28,847 nt of DNA from a virus. Below the pieces are notes generated by a model. The model saw only the letters and a program-made list of their open reading frames with translations. It was not told where the DNA came from and did not search any database. The stretch covers positions 1 to 28,847 of the IMG/VR virus record IMGVR_UViG_3300009494_000016, one strand, 5' to 3'. Below are positions 6,696-15,394 of this stretch, one piece after another. Numbering within the stretch: the first letter of the stretch is position 1; each line of letters starts with the position of its first letter. The translations under genes and the position numbers were made by a program.

Positions 6696-8087
6696 CTAGA
6701 GGTAGCGGTTGATATTGTCGACGTCTTTGTCACCCAGCGAGTACGCCAGGTCTAGTGTGAAGATTTCTGCGCGGTCTTCCTTCGAACCAACCAGCGGGGT
6801 CCGCCTGAGCATGAACCGGTCCCACGTGCGGTAGCGGAAGCTACCCCTGCGGGTGCTGCTCAGGTAGCCCTTGATGGCCGTCATGGCGATGACCGAGCCC
6901 GAGATTAGTGCGGAGTACTTCTCCAGACACTCCAGTGCGTCCTTGAGTGCGTACACGTACTCAGGTCGTACAGGGGCGTTGCGGATCGAGAAGTCTCCGA
7001 GTGTCTTGTCCTGTCCCAGCGATAGCTGTGCGGCCAACGTGAGGACGTTGATGATGTCGACGATGGTCTGACAGTACACGTACCGGCGGTGAGCAAACTT
7101 AGGTTCTGCTACGTCAAATGATCTGCCCGCCATCTCCCATACGTCGATGGAGTTCTTGTGGATGACCTGTGCGATCGTGGAGTCGTACAGCGTGTTAACG
7201 GCTGGGCCCAAGGCGAGTCGGACCGCATTTACCCCAACGTACTGCGGGAACATATCGGTGATGAAGTATGCAGAGTAGTCGTCGGCCATCGTCGCCCCCG
7301 AGAGGGCCTCGATTGAGGACGATACGGCAACCGTTACCTTGGTATTGTACAGGAAGGGATCGGATCCTTTGGTCCACGTCACAGTGTTACCTGAGACGGA
7401 GAGTGTGCCGGTGGGTACGGTACCGGTGTCGGTATCGGGGTCGAAGTCGATAACGCCATCGAGATCTTCGTCCTCTGCGTACAACACCGACAGTCCCAGG
7501 ATGTTCTCCTGGGTAATCGTGACTAGCTCGTCTACATTGATCGTCGGGTCTAGTGCTTGGTTGAACGTCAGGACGATACCGGTGGTGGTGATGTCTACGT
7601 CGTACGAATACGCCGTGGGAGACATCGAATCCAACGTAAGGTAACCAGTCGTGGCCGGTTGCTCTGCAAGCGGGTCTGTCTCCCGGATCGGACCGACGCG
7701 GATGATGTCAGTACGAGCCGCGATCTCTTCCAGCGATACAAACCTCTCCTCTCCCGTACTGAAGAGGATGGTGACATCTGCCGCCAGGTACTCCCCGCCT
7801 ACGGACTGAATACGGCCCGCAGGATTGTCAGCATCTCCAGAGAGGAGGATCCGGTACGACATGTCCTCTAGGAAGTTTCGCTCAGGAACGATCGTAACCA
7901 CAGCACCCGAGACGGTGAAGGAGCACGATACGGCCTCGTATGTAGTACTACGGAAGATCGTGACGGTGCCGCTGTTGATCGACGTTGCTTCGATCGAGGT
8001 GTTGAAGGCCAGTGTTGGATTAACCGTAGTGGCTACTGCGGTAGCGCCATCTGCGGGAGAGGACGAAGATAGAACCGGTACGGCCAT
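6696..8087 (-). CDS. Putative neck/head-associated protein with Big_5-type Ig-like domains
   Basis: The 463-residue protein begins with an Ig-like domain of the Big_5 (SbsA) type. Residues 1-110 contain SSSPADGATAVATTVNPTLA, then TFTVSG-like and VTIVPERNFLEDMSYRI strands. A second, diverged copy (about residues 150-280) contains GIVLTFNQALDPTINVDELV and GNTVTWTKGSDPFLYNTKVT. It also holds an acidic Asp-rich loop (DEDLDGVIDFDPDTDTG) that resembles a calcium-binding dockerin-like loop. The C-terminal 180 residues are helical and ungrouped, with AHRRYVYCQTIVDIINVLT. The SD GGAG lies just before the ATG. Phage Ig-like domains usually decorate virions and may bind cell-surface glycans. The C-terminal half is probably the anchoring or neck part. 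Domain recognition is by pattern only. Confidence 0.65.
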   Translation of the reverse strand: MAVPVLSSSSPADGATAVATTVNPTLAFNTSIEATSINSGTVTIFRSTTYEAVSCSFTVSGAVVTIVPERNFLEDMSYRILLSGDADNPAGRIQSVGGEYLAADVTILFSTGEERFVSLEEIAARTDIIRVGPIRETDPLAEQPATTGYLTLDSMSPTAYSYDVDITTTGIVLTFNQALDPTINVDELVTITQENILGLSVLYAEDEDLDGVIDFDPDTDTGTVPTGTLSVSGNTVTWTKGSDPFLYNTKVTVAVSSSIEALSGATMADDYSAYFITDMFPQYVGVNAVRLALGPAVNTLYDSTIAQVIHKNSIDVWEMAGRSFDVAEPKFAHRRYVYCQTIVDIINVLTLAAQLSLGQDKTLGDFSIRNAPVRPEYVYALKDALECLEKYSALISGSVIAMTAIKGYLSSTRRGSFRYRTWDRFMLRRTPLVGSKEDRAEIFTLDLAYSLGDKDVDNINRYL

Positions 8088-8090
8088 TGC

Positions 8091-8552
8091 TCAGTCTCCT
8101 GTGACGACGATTAGCCCAGAGTTGCCAGACGACTCCTTTTTAGCCGAATCTGCCTCCTTGACCTCTTTGAGCAACGCAGAAATGTCGGTCTTGGGAAGTT
8201 CGATCACCGAGACGAGTTCACGATCAAAGGAATCCAAGGTAAGCTTCACGCCCTCCTCGGTCGTGACGACCGAACAGATCGCCTCGTACGCTCTGTCGTA
8301 GATTCGGCCCGCCGCCTCTGGGAACTCTGTGATCGTCTTGTCCTTCCTACCGTGGGAGTTCGCTACCTCTACCAGCCACACAGCACAACGTTTGGCATAG
8401 TAGGTGTCGTCGGTCTCCTTGGCGATGTTAACGTACTCAGTTAGGAGGGAGGTTATCTGCTCGTACACGGTTTGTGGGTCAGAGAAGTCTGCCGAACCCA
8501 ATTCCTCTTCCAGAGCAGCATTGATAGTCTTGAGTAGATCTCCGAGCGCCAT
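8091..8552 (-). CDS. Small helical protein after the major capsid gene, putative head-completion
   Basis: The 153-residue protein begins MALGDLLKTINAALEEELG. The ATG at 8552 is preferred over one 15 bases upstream because only it has a spaced SD (AAAGG). It is mostly alpha-helical and acidic, with a Ser/Lys-rich linker (KEADSAKKESSGNSG) and a short strand IVVTGD at the end. It sits directly after the capsid gene and its hairpin, where many myoviruses encode adaptor or head-completion proteins. No family is recognised. Confidence 0.6.
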   Translation of the reverse strand: MALGDLLKTINAALEEELGSADFSDPQTVYEQITSLLTEYVNIAKETDDTYYAKRCAVWLVEVANSHGRKDKTITEFPEAAGRIYDRAYEAICSVVTTEEGVKLTLDSFDRELVSVIELPKTDISALLKEVKEADSAKKESSGNSGLIVVTGD

Positions 8553-8577
8553 AGTGTTGCCTTTCATAGAAAGTTAA

Positions 8578-8603
8578 GGCTGCCCCGGTCGCCCAGGGCA
8601 GCC
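8578..8603 (-). terminator. Hairpin (possible attenuating terminator) after the major capsid gene
   Basis: GGCTGCCC pairs perfectly with GGGCAGCC around a 10-base loop, 26 bases after the capsid stop. On the minus strand it is followed by TTAACTTTC, a poor U-tract. It may be a partial terminator or an mRNA 3'-end stabiliser that sets high capsid output relative to the neck genes. Confidence 0.55.
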
Positions 8604-8628
8604 CAACTTAGTCTTCTAGGTGACTACC

Positions 8629-10002
8629 CTACACAATTGCGTCAAGGAAGCCGGACCCGACCGGGAAGTTGGCCATCGACTCGAAGTCGAAGCCCTTCGC
8701 GGTAGAGACGTTGCGGGCAATCAGGATACCCTCACCCTGGTTGTTCAGGGCAAGACCGTACCGCTCGCGGATCTTGATGCTCTGCAGGTCACGGGAAGGA
8801 TCGTCCCACTTGTCAGTGGTCGGAGGCTCGTCCGTGATCAGCACACCAAGCTCCCCTCGGTCGCACAGAATCACGTCGGTCGTGTTCAGTGTGTCGTTGT
8901 ACGTCACGTAGGGCGTGACCAACATCGAGAGGTTCGCACCGAACAGCTCGTTCGGGTGCGGAGCGTACGTGGTAGACTGGTTGATCGCGCGGTTCGTGGC
9001 ACCACTCGCGCCGGAAGGTCCAAGGTTGGGACTTCCGTAGGAGATGTTACCAGGACTGCCCTGGGTGGTCTGGTACATCGCCGCTCCGTTCTGGAACGCC
9101 CACGACCGAAGGGTCGAGTGACGCGCGAACAGGAGCCAGCCAATGGGGTTGACGATGAACGTGTTGGGGATGAATCCCCGCTGGACGAGATCTGCGTACA
9201 TGACGAAGATGTCATCCTCGGTCATCGTGTCGTTGCCAGCGGTGTTGAAGTCACGTCCCGTGGTCGATCCGTGGAGAGAGACTCCACCGGAGTTGTCGAA
9301 AGAAGCGGTCGCGGCGTTGAGGATCAAGTTCGAAACCTTCTGCTCCTTCAGACGTATGAGTGCGCGCCCGGCAGCCCTCAGGTGCAGGCCAACAATGTCA
9401 AACACCGAGTACCGGATGACCTCGTCCGTGAAACGGACTTGGATACCCGACTTCCCGACGGATGCCGTGATGGTTCCTGCAAAGTCGAGCTCCCTAGCGG
9501 GATAACGCTGTCCGTAGCCGATGTCGGCCGCTTCCATCCCGCCCGCCGAGGGGAAGGTGATGGTGGCACCGGAGTAGCGAATCTCCTGCAGGAGACCGGT
9601 GAGCACGATAATCGGCTCAACAGCTTCGCGCACAACCTGCGACACGATAGTGGGGAGGAGCATCGGATAGTCATTGGGGACCAATGCATCCGAGGCCATC
9701 TCGCCCTTCTCGATCGCTTCTCTTATCTTCTCACGCTCCGACGCCGACGCGCCATCGAGCATACTCACGAACTCCTGGTAGGAGTACCTGTCCTGCTCGA
9801 GACGGAGATCGGCTGCCGTACCATCGACGTAGCCGTTGTTGGTGAGAAGGGCCTGGCCTTTTTCCACTTTCCTGCGGAATTTGGCCTTGTCGAACACCGA
9901 CTGAAAACCGTCTTTTCCAGCACCTTCACCAAGGAGGCGCTGGACGGCGGCGTCGGCGTGCTTCTTTGCCTCTTCGGCAAGCATGCTTTCGAAATCGCTC
10001 AT
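8629..10002 (-). CDS. Major capsid protein (HK97-like fold)
   Basis: This 457-residue protein is the main shell subunit. The first ~90 residues are helical and charged (KFRRKVEKGQALL, ASEREKIREAIEKGE), like the N-terminal arm or delta region removed or buried during maturation. The region from LLPTIVSQVVREAVEPIIVL onward, with an E-loop-like ITFPSAGGMEAADIGYGQR, the spine helix (IVGLHLRAAGRALIRLKEQK) and MTEDDIFVMYADLVQRGF with IVNPIGWLLFAR, reads as HK97-fold P- and A-domains. The C-terminal LQSIKIRERYGLALNNQGEG is also typical of capsid proteins. It follows the protease/scaffold gene and an accessory gene, the normal order. The SD AGGAGGA before the ATG is strong. A long ORF on the opposite strand is only its shadow. 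Confidence 0.9.
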   Translation of the reverse strand: MSDFESMLAEEAKKHADAAVQRLLGEGAGKDGFQSVFDKAKFRRKVEKGQALLTNNGYVDGTAADLRLEQDRYSYQEFVSMLDGASASEREKIREAIEKGEMASDALVPNDYPMLLPTIVSQVVREAVEPIIVLTGLLQEIRYSGATITFPSAGGMEAADIGYGQRYPARELDFAGTITASVGKSGIQVRFTDEVIRYSVFDIVGLHLRAAGRALIRLKEQKVSNLILNAATASFDNSGGVSLHGSTTGRDFNTAGNDTMTEDDIFVMYADLVQRGFIPNTFIVNPIGWLLFARHSTLRSWAFQNGAAMYQTTQGSPGNISYGSPNLGPSGASGATNRAINQSTTYAPHPNELFGANLSMLVTPYVTYNDTLNTTDVILCDRGELGVLITDEPPTTDKWDDPSRDLQSIKIRERYGLALNNQGEGILIARNVSTAKGFDFESMANFPVGSGFLDAIV

Positions 10003-10013
10003 CTTTTCCTCCT

Positions 10014-10811
10014 TTAGGCCAAGGTGATGTTGATCTTCGCGCTGGTCGTGGTCCCGGTATGATTGAGGTGGGAGGCGATGCCATCTGTGTCAACACCCGG
10101 AAGGTTCAAGCCCTTCGTGGTAAACACCTTGTCAAGCCCGCCACGGGCAACCACTGTCTCAACGCGAATCACTCGGCCGATGATCTGATCGACGGAATCG
10201 GCGGCAATGTAACGAACAGTGACGCCGAGGGAGGCAGGCATGGGAACCACAAGACAACCGCTTGCGAGTCCTCTACCGGCTACTCCAGTACCCTTTTGAT
10301 CCGTGGTGCGGATGGGGATCTCGATGAACTTGTCGCAGGTAAGGGTGATTACGTCCTGCATCTGAAAGTTCAGAGCACGGTTGCGGTACACGTCTGAGTA
10401 ACTGGCATTCGGCGCGTACCCGATGGGCAGGTTAGCCGCGTCCTGCGTCGCAGACAGTCCTGCGACGGTCACGAGATTCGTGAGGTTGTTGATGTCCTCT
10501 ACCTGATATGTCCGTTCAGGGTTGTCGGCGTCGAAGACGTCCTGGGCCGTATACGTGATGTTGGCAGCGGTGCCACCATTTGCATACGTTACGTACCCAC
10601 CCTGCGCGGCCATGGTAGAGTTTGCTAGTATCACTCCAGCATAGTGCACATACGGCATGTTGTGTTTGTAGTCCACGTCCACTACCGGAAGGTATTGGGC
10701 CGGATACAACTCCAGAGCGGGCTCTGAAGATTCACTGATCTCGTTGTAAAAACGAGTGCGCCGTTTGTACCCAGGAGGAATGACAATTGTCCTAGAGGTG
10801 GTAAGTGCCAT
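10014..10811 (-). CDS. Putative capsid accessory/decoration protein
   Basis: The 265-residue protein starts MALTTSRTIVIPPG. It has an AGGAGG SD about 10 bases before the ATG. It is strand-rich with many Thr, Ala and Gly, contains LNFQMQDVITLTCDKFIEIP and ends with TTTSAKINITLA. The composition resembles beta-rich head decoration or stabilising proteins that are encoded between scaffold and capsid genes in many phages. It lies 11 bases before the major capsid gene and must be co-transcribed with it. I do not recognise the family; the role is from position and composition. Confidence 0.55.
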   Translation of the reverse strand: MALTTSRTIVIPPGYKRRTRFYNEISESSEPALELYPAQYLPVVDVDYKHNMPYVHYAGVILANSTMAAQGGYVTYANGGTAANITYTAQDVFDADNPERTYQVEDINNLTNLVTVAGLSATQDAANLPIGYAPNASYSDVYRNRALNFQMQDVITLTCDKFIEIPIRTTDQKGTGVAGRGLASGCLVVPMPASLGVTVRYIAADSVDQIIGRVIRVETVVARGGLDKVFTTKGLNLPGVDTDGIASHLNHTGTTTSAKINITLA

Positions 10812-10829
10812 CTACTAGGTCCTCCTAAA

Positions 10830-13148
10830 TTAGTCTAAGAACTCTTGTTTGGTTTGATCCTTCTTTGACAGCCGCCTTGAAGTACGCTCTCTCTCCCTCA
10901 GCTCTGGTTGTCCGCCCTGGACGGAGTCATCCTTGAGGTCTCCAGCCTTGTCGGGATCCACGGCGGGCGCATCACTAGAGAGGTCGCCCAGCAGTTCCAT
11001 ACGGAGGTCGGAGATGGAGTCGAGGAGTGATTCCATGCTACGAGGAGAGAATTGTTCCTTCAACGCCTGTAGGTCTTTTGTCGTCTTGCAGTCGACCACC
11101 TCGGGCTTGTTCAGCGCCAGCTTCAGATCGAGAAGTCGGCTAATGAGGAGCTCGCGGTTGGCCCGCTTGTCCGACAGAGACTGCGTACGAAGCCGTTTGA
11201 CCTCGTCCTCCCTGCCGCCAAGCGTGGTTTTTAGGTTGTCCACTTTCTTCGTAAGTCCCTTAATCTTATCCGTTAAGGTACTGATGATGACGTCTTCGTC
11301 CGCCCCTTCGGTGCTGGCAACACCATCGGGGGCCTGCGGGGTTTCGTCCGAACTATCGGCGTCTTCCTGCGCAGCACCATACACCTCTGCCCTAAGGTCG
11401 AGACAATGCTTGATTTTCTCTTTGAGATCCTCAGCATCGTCGGTCTTCTCCAGAAGCTTGTATGCGTTCTCGACCTGCTCCTTAGTACCCGCGAGGAAAG
11501 TCCTGTTGGGTCCGGCGAAGTCGAGAGTGTTGATTTGTTTACGTGCGTCTGCAGAGGGTACTGCATCAGGATGGGGAAGGTCGGCCTTCCACCCCTCTGT
11601 ACGTTCTACGTCTGCAGCCTCAGTCGCTCCAAGCTCGACGATGAACTCACCCTCCTCGTTCGGCTCTTCCAGCGCATCGAAGTCCTTCTCGATGCCAAAC
11701 TGTGACCACTCGTCCTGATCCTTCTTCTTCTCGGGTTTCAGGTCGGGGTACTTCTTGTACACGCAGTCTTTGATCGCCTGAGGCTTGGGGGCGTTGTGGG
11801 CGAGCTTGATTGCAGATCGGCCACGTGCCTCGGTTCCGATCGGATACGTACCGTCGGGTGCTCCACCGTCGGGGCCGCAGAACGGGCCGTCAGCCTTGGA
11901 GTACTTACCGGCGTTGGAGCCGCCCGGACGCTTCTTCGGATCGGTCTTGTCGATCTGATACGTCCAGGCAAAGTCCTCAAGAATGTCGTCGAGGTCTTCG
12001 TCCTTGACCTCAGCACCATCGTCATCGGCGTCTTTGCTGACGAAGCCCAGGATCTGCTTCGCCAGGGTTGTGATGTCATCGTCCTTTGGGTTCTCTTCGA
12101 AAGTCTTCGAGATCGTCGCGCCCCTTGAGTTCTCCCAGTTCGTCGGGTCATCGCTGGACATGCGGATGTAGAGGTTAATCTTATCCTCTATCCGTCCCAG
12201 AAGGTTCTTCTTTTCAGTCACGTCGTCGTCCTCCACTTGTTCATCCGGTGAACTATCACCGAAATGTGTGAGACTGGAGGGCAGGCTGATAAGGCTACGC
12301 ACCTTAGCCGGGCCGTCCTTCGTACTAGCGTCGTCGAAAAAGTTGAATTGCTGATTCCCGCTGGCATCCATGATGACAAACTCGGTGAGTGCGGGAGAGG
12401 TTCGTAACTCTGGGGCCTCCACCTTGGCGTCAGACGCGATGGACATGCCGGTCACGCCCGATTGGGGTGCGGCAGGAGCGTTCACGAACGCTATGTGGTC
12501 GTACACCCCAGGGGGCATAATTAGAAAGGCTGTCATCGAGACAGTCTCGTCGTCCTCGAGTTCTACGTCGTAAGACTTACCGGGAGCGTGCCTACACGGT
12601 CCGGCTGTCTTCCAGTCCTGTCCGCAGATCGAACACACCGCGGCCAGCGGTGCATGGCAGGTCGAGGTCGTCCCCCACCTGCCGTCGATGACCTTCTCGA
12701 TGTTCTCTCGGCCCATTATGATCGCATCGAGTGCGATATAACCAGAGCCACGAGAACCAGCTGACTCGGGAGTCTTGTAGTCGTTGTCGAACTGAGTGCC
12801 ATCGTAGAGTTTTAGGTATCGGGCGGCGATGACGCGCCCTACCGGTGTGTCCTCATCGTCCTGGAACAGCCCACCCTGTTTGGTATGCTGTGGCAGTACC
12901 GGGCGCTTGTAGTATTGGATCCACGTCCGGGTGGCTCTTCGCATCGATCGTCCGGGATAGACGCGCTTGTTCGTGAGTACGCCAGAGAAGGTGGCGTCCA
13001 TCGTCACCTTCAGAACCGGCGTCTTGGCCTTCTCCAGCGCCGCCATGATGTCTGGATCGACGTACTTACCCTTGGTACCGTCGAAGCACGACAGGGGGGA
13101 CCGCATAGAGAACGTCGAGTAGTCGAATACAGAGTCGAAGCCGATCAT
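10830..13148 (-). CDS. Probable prohead maturation protease fused to scaffold-like region
   Basis: The 772-residue protein has three parts. Residues 40-220 start with VTMDATFSGVLTNKRVYP and RPVLPQH (His88), then RGSGYIALDAII and DGRWGTTSTCH, followed by a putative zinc site C172-x-x-C175...C185-x-H187 (VCSICGQDW...PCRHAPG). This layout matches phage head maturation proteases I know that carry a CSxCG...H insert, but I cannot assign the catalytic residues. Residues 418-470 carry FCGPDGGAPDGTYPIGTEAR and IKDCVYKKYPDL, like the DUF6582-type motif that marks prohead proteins. Residues 615-700 are a strong coiled coil (TDKIKGLTKKVDNLKTTLGG), as in scaffolds, ending in a basic tail. The position, between portal and capsid, is where protease and scaffold genes normally lie. 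Long acidic linkers join the parts. Confidence 0.65.
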   Translation of the reverse strand: MIGFDSVFDYSTFSMRSPLSCFDGTKGKYVDPDIMAALEKAKTPVLKVTMDATFSGVLTNKRVYPGRSMRRATRTWIQYYKRPVLPQHTKQGGLFQDDEDTPVGRVIAARYLKLYDGTQFDNDYKTPESAGSRGSGYIALDAIIMGRENIEKVIDGRWGTTSTCHAPLAAVCSICGQDWKTAGPCRHAPGKSYDVELEDDETVSMTAFLIMPPGVYDHIAFVNAPAAPQSGVTGMSIASDAKVEAPELRTSPALTEFVIMDASGNQQFNFFDDASTKDGPAKVRSLISLPSSLTHFGDSSPDEQVEDDDVTEKKNLLGRIEDKINLYIRMSSDDPTNWENSRGATISKTFEENPKDDDITTLAKQILGFVSKDADDDGAEVKDEDLDDILEDFAWTYQIDKTDPKKRPGGSNAGKYSKADGPFCGPDGGAPDGTYPIGTEARGRSAIKLAHNAPKPQAIKDCVYKKYPDLKPEKKKDQDEWSQFGIEKDFDALEEPNEEGEFIVELGATEAADVERTEGWKADLPHPDAVPSADARKQINTLDFAGPNRTFLAGTKEQVENAYKLLEKTDDAEDLKEKIKHCLDLRAEVYGAAQEDADSSDETPQAPDGVASTEGADEDVIISTLTDKIKGLTKKVDNLKTTLGGREDEVKRLRTQSLSDKRANRELLISRLLDLKLALNKPEVVDCKTTKDLQALKEQFSPRSMESLLDSISDLRMELLGDLSSDAPAVDPDKAGDLKDDSVQGGQPELRERERTSRRLSKKDQTKQEFLD

Positions 13149-13157
13149 CTTGCCTGC

Positions 13158-13352
13158 CTACTTAGGGGCCTTGGGTGCTTTGATGGTCTTTCCCAGTGCC
13201 TTCAGCACACCCTTGTTGAAGTTCTTCTGCGCCTTGAGCTGCTTGTTTACGTCGGCGTTTACGGCTTTCCAATACGCCTCTTCCTGCTTCTTTCCGCCTC
13301 CGCGGGTGAATCCTCCGCCTCCGGTAAGGGTATGGGGTACGTGTCCAGCCAT
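13158..13352 (-). CDS. Small basic protein between portal and protease/scaffold
   Basis: The 64-residue protein starts MAGHVPHTLTGGGG. The AGGAGG SD lies 6 bases before the ATG and is one of the best in the window. The N-terminus is Gly-rich; the C-terminal half is a Lys-rich helix (NADVNKQLKAQKNFNK) ending KTIKAPKAPK. It is likely to bind nucleic acid or an acidic capsid partner. It is the first gene after the promoter at 13388-13416. No family is recognised. Confidence 0.65.
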   Translation of the reverse strand: MAGHVPHTLTGGGGFTRGGGKKQEEAYWKAVNADVNKQLKAQKNFNKGVLKALGKTIKAPKAPK

Positions 13353-13387
13353 AATTTCCTCCTATGGAATATAACTCAACGTATCTA

Positions 13388-13416
13388 TTATCGCTCAGAA
13401 CGTAAGGCCAGTCAAC
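13388..13416 (-). promoter_or_regulatory. Sigma70-like promoter for the capsid gene cluster
   Basis: On the minus strand TTGACT and GATAAT are separated by exactly 17 bases, and a start point about 7 bases after the -10 would fall near 13381. It lies in the only clear gap (71 bases) between portal and capsid genes. The expected transcript would begin with the 64-residue gene and run through the capsid genes. No late-type variant element is obvious. Confidence 0.65.
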
Positions 13417-13423
13417 ACCTGAG

Positions 13424-15394
13424 TTAAGAATTTTCTTTTATTTCTACTTCGAGACTTCCGTAAGTCGTGTTGTATAGGTCTTGCCGAGTTTTGTCTTTTG
13501 TCAGTATTTGTGCACGTAGCACCCCGTAGGCGTGTGCGATGTCCAACCACGAAGATGCAAGGCGAAGCACTTCGTCTGTTACGATTTCTTCGACAATCGA
13601 TCGGTCCATCTGGGTTTGGGCATCGGCGAACATATCGGACATGCCATCGAAGAGCTCGGCCAGCCTCGCCTCTAGCAGCATACTAAACCCGTTGTTGATG
13701 TTAGTGCCCACGTAGAGATCCGGGGCTATTGAGGCAACACCGTCGCTGATCGTAGGTAGGCACAACTCCACCCCTGCTTGGGCGAGGCCCGTCGACAGCT
13801 TCTTTGCATCACAGTCAGAGCTGAGTAGTTTGCCGACCTGCGTCCGCAACTCCTCCTGTAGGTACCGCTGATCGTTCTTCGTCTGTGTCTTGGCGGGCTT
13901 GGTACCGGATGCGTTGGTCGGCTGGTTTCGGTTCGTCGTAGCTGACTTCGACCCCAACCCGGAGCTTTCGTCGACCGCCCCTATCAACGCTATCTTCTTC
14001 GCTACACGATCAAAGAACATATCCTCCTCCTGTCCTGGCTCTATCGGTCGTTGATCTGCCATCGTTCTGGCTTCGGTACGTGTGAACATATGTCCCTGGT
14101 ACATCGCCATTGCGTGGTTGGCTATCTTGAGCCGGTTGTCGATATCGATCTCGTGGAACTTGAACTCCACCATGTTCTCCGTATCGAGCGGAAACCCACC
14201 CTCCAAGAGTAGCTGGTTAAACAACCTGTACGTCAAGAAGTGCTCGATATGCCGTTGGAAGTCCTTGCAGCGCTCTTGGAAGCCGTAGCTGAGCTGCTGA
14301 GCTGTTGAGCGATTTGCGGTCCCGCCACGACCGACATCGATGTCGGACAGGTACACACCAAACTGCACCCGCTCCTTGTAGTTGTCCATGAACGGTTCCA
14401 GTTTGAGGGCGTGCTTCTCTGCACCAACCACCTTGATCTGCACCTTTTCTGAGGTGACGAACGCCGACTCTGTCGCCATCCTCTCGAACTCCTTCTTCAC
14501 GAACTCTACCTCGTCGGTCCCATCGGGCATCCGGCCCGCCGGGTTCTTTTCGTTACCAACGACGATATGGTAGGTCGGAAAGGCGTAGGTGTGGATGAGC
14601 AGGTCGGATAGTTCCTCAATGTTTCTGAGGCTCCGGATGTCGTCGAACACCGGCAGATAGTCTGGCGTACCGAGGACGAAGCCGGTCGTGCGGTTCCGGT
14701 ACAGGTGGAGGATGTTCTCGCGCTCATACACCTTACTGGTCGCACCCTTCTCGTTCCAGTAACCGGTGCTGTTGAAGCTCACCACCTCCTGCTTCCACTG
14801 GGTGACGTTGTTGTACTTATCCACCCGTGGCTCCAACGAGGTTGGATCGATCAGGAACAAGCCCGCTATGGGCTCAACATCCTTACCGTAGAGCTTCGTG
14901 GGCTTTCCCGACGAGAACTTAACGGCCCTGCGCATGTACAGGAAGGCGTTGTTGTACTTAACGAAGTTCCGCGTGAACTCTGGCAGTATAAGCTCGAACG
15001 GCTGCGACGTCACCAACGCCATATCCATGAGGCGTTTTCTGATGTAGGCTCGGGCACGGGGGTTGGCACTCCTGAAGTACCATCCGCAGTTCAGGATCTT
15101 CTCGGTGTACTTGTTGATGGACATCTTGAGTATCGCCTCGGTGTTCTCGGCCCGATCGACCTCAGCCAGATCGTACTCTGGCTTGGCCCATCCGGATGAG
15201 TTCCTGTCCTTGGGATACCCGAGGGCGAAACTCTTGAGGACACGGACGATCACATTCGGTAGGAGCCGTGGCGTCGACGGTATCGGAGTAAGCTCAACTG
15301 GGGCTTGTATCAGCCCGTTATCGGCAACCGGGGCATCTTCCACACTAGGAGAGCGGGAAAATATCCTTCTTAGGTATGTCCCTACTACGCTCAT
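13424..15394 (-). CDS. Portal protein
   Basis: The 656-residue protein would form the dodecameric portal, the DNA channel at the capsid vertex and the docking site of the terminase. The N-terminal region is a proline-rich arm, then NTEAILKMSINKYTEKILNC, the wing-type region FLIDPTSLEPRVDKYNNVTQ and the clip/stem helices. The conserved-looking YLSDIDVGRGGTANRSTAQQ and FQRHIEHFLTYRLFNQLLLE segments match portal proteins of large phages. The C-terminal part is helical and acidic. The start is set at the ATG at 15394 (MSVVGTYLRR), with AGGGA 6 bases upstream, rather than the in-frame TTG at 15418, which lacks an SD. Either start overlaps the upstream gene. Family assignment is by pattern and position (after TerL, before protease). 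Confidence 0.85.
   Translation of the reverse strand: MSVVGTYLRRIFSRSPSVEDAPVADNGLIQAPVELTPIPSTPRLLPNVIVRVLKSFALGYPKDRNSSGWAKPEYDLAEVDRAENTEAILKMSINKYTEKILNCGWYFRSANPRARAYIRKRLMDMALVTSQPFELILPEFTRNFVKYNNAFLYMRRAVKFSSGKPTKLYGKDVEPIAGLFLIDPTSLEPRVDKYNNVTQWKQEVVSFNSTGYWNEKGATSKVYERENILHLYRNRTTGFVLGTPDYLPVFDDIRSLRNIEELSDLLIHTYAFPTYHIVVGNEKNPAGRMPDGTDEVEFVKKEFERMATESAFVTSEKVQIKVVGAEKHALKLEPFMDNYKERVQFGVYLSDIDVGRGGTANRSTAQQLSYGFQERCKDFQRHIEHFLTYRLFNQLLLEGGFPLDTENMVEFKFHEIDIDNRLKIANHAMAMYQGHMFTRTEARTMADQRPIEPGQEEDMFFDRVAKKIALIGAVDESSGLGSKSATTNRNQPTNASGTKPAKTQTKNDQRYLQEELRTQVGKLLSSDCDAKKLSTGLAQAGVELCLPTISDGVASIAPDLYVGTNINNGFSMLLEARLAELFDGMSDMFADAQTQMDRSIVEEIVTDEVLRLASSWLDIAHAYGVLRAQILTKDKTRQDLYNTTYGSLEVEIKENS

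Noticed and set aside
8620-10017. 465-codon open frame on the plus strand
   Set aside because: It lies exactly opposite the major capsid gene, has an Arg/Val/Asp-rich composition typical of an antisense shadow, and has no SD or matching operon.
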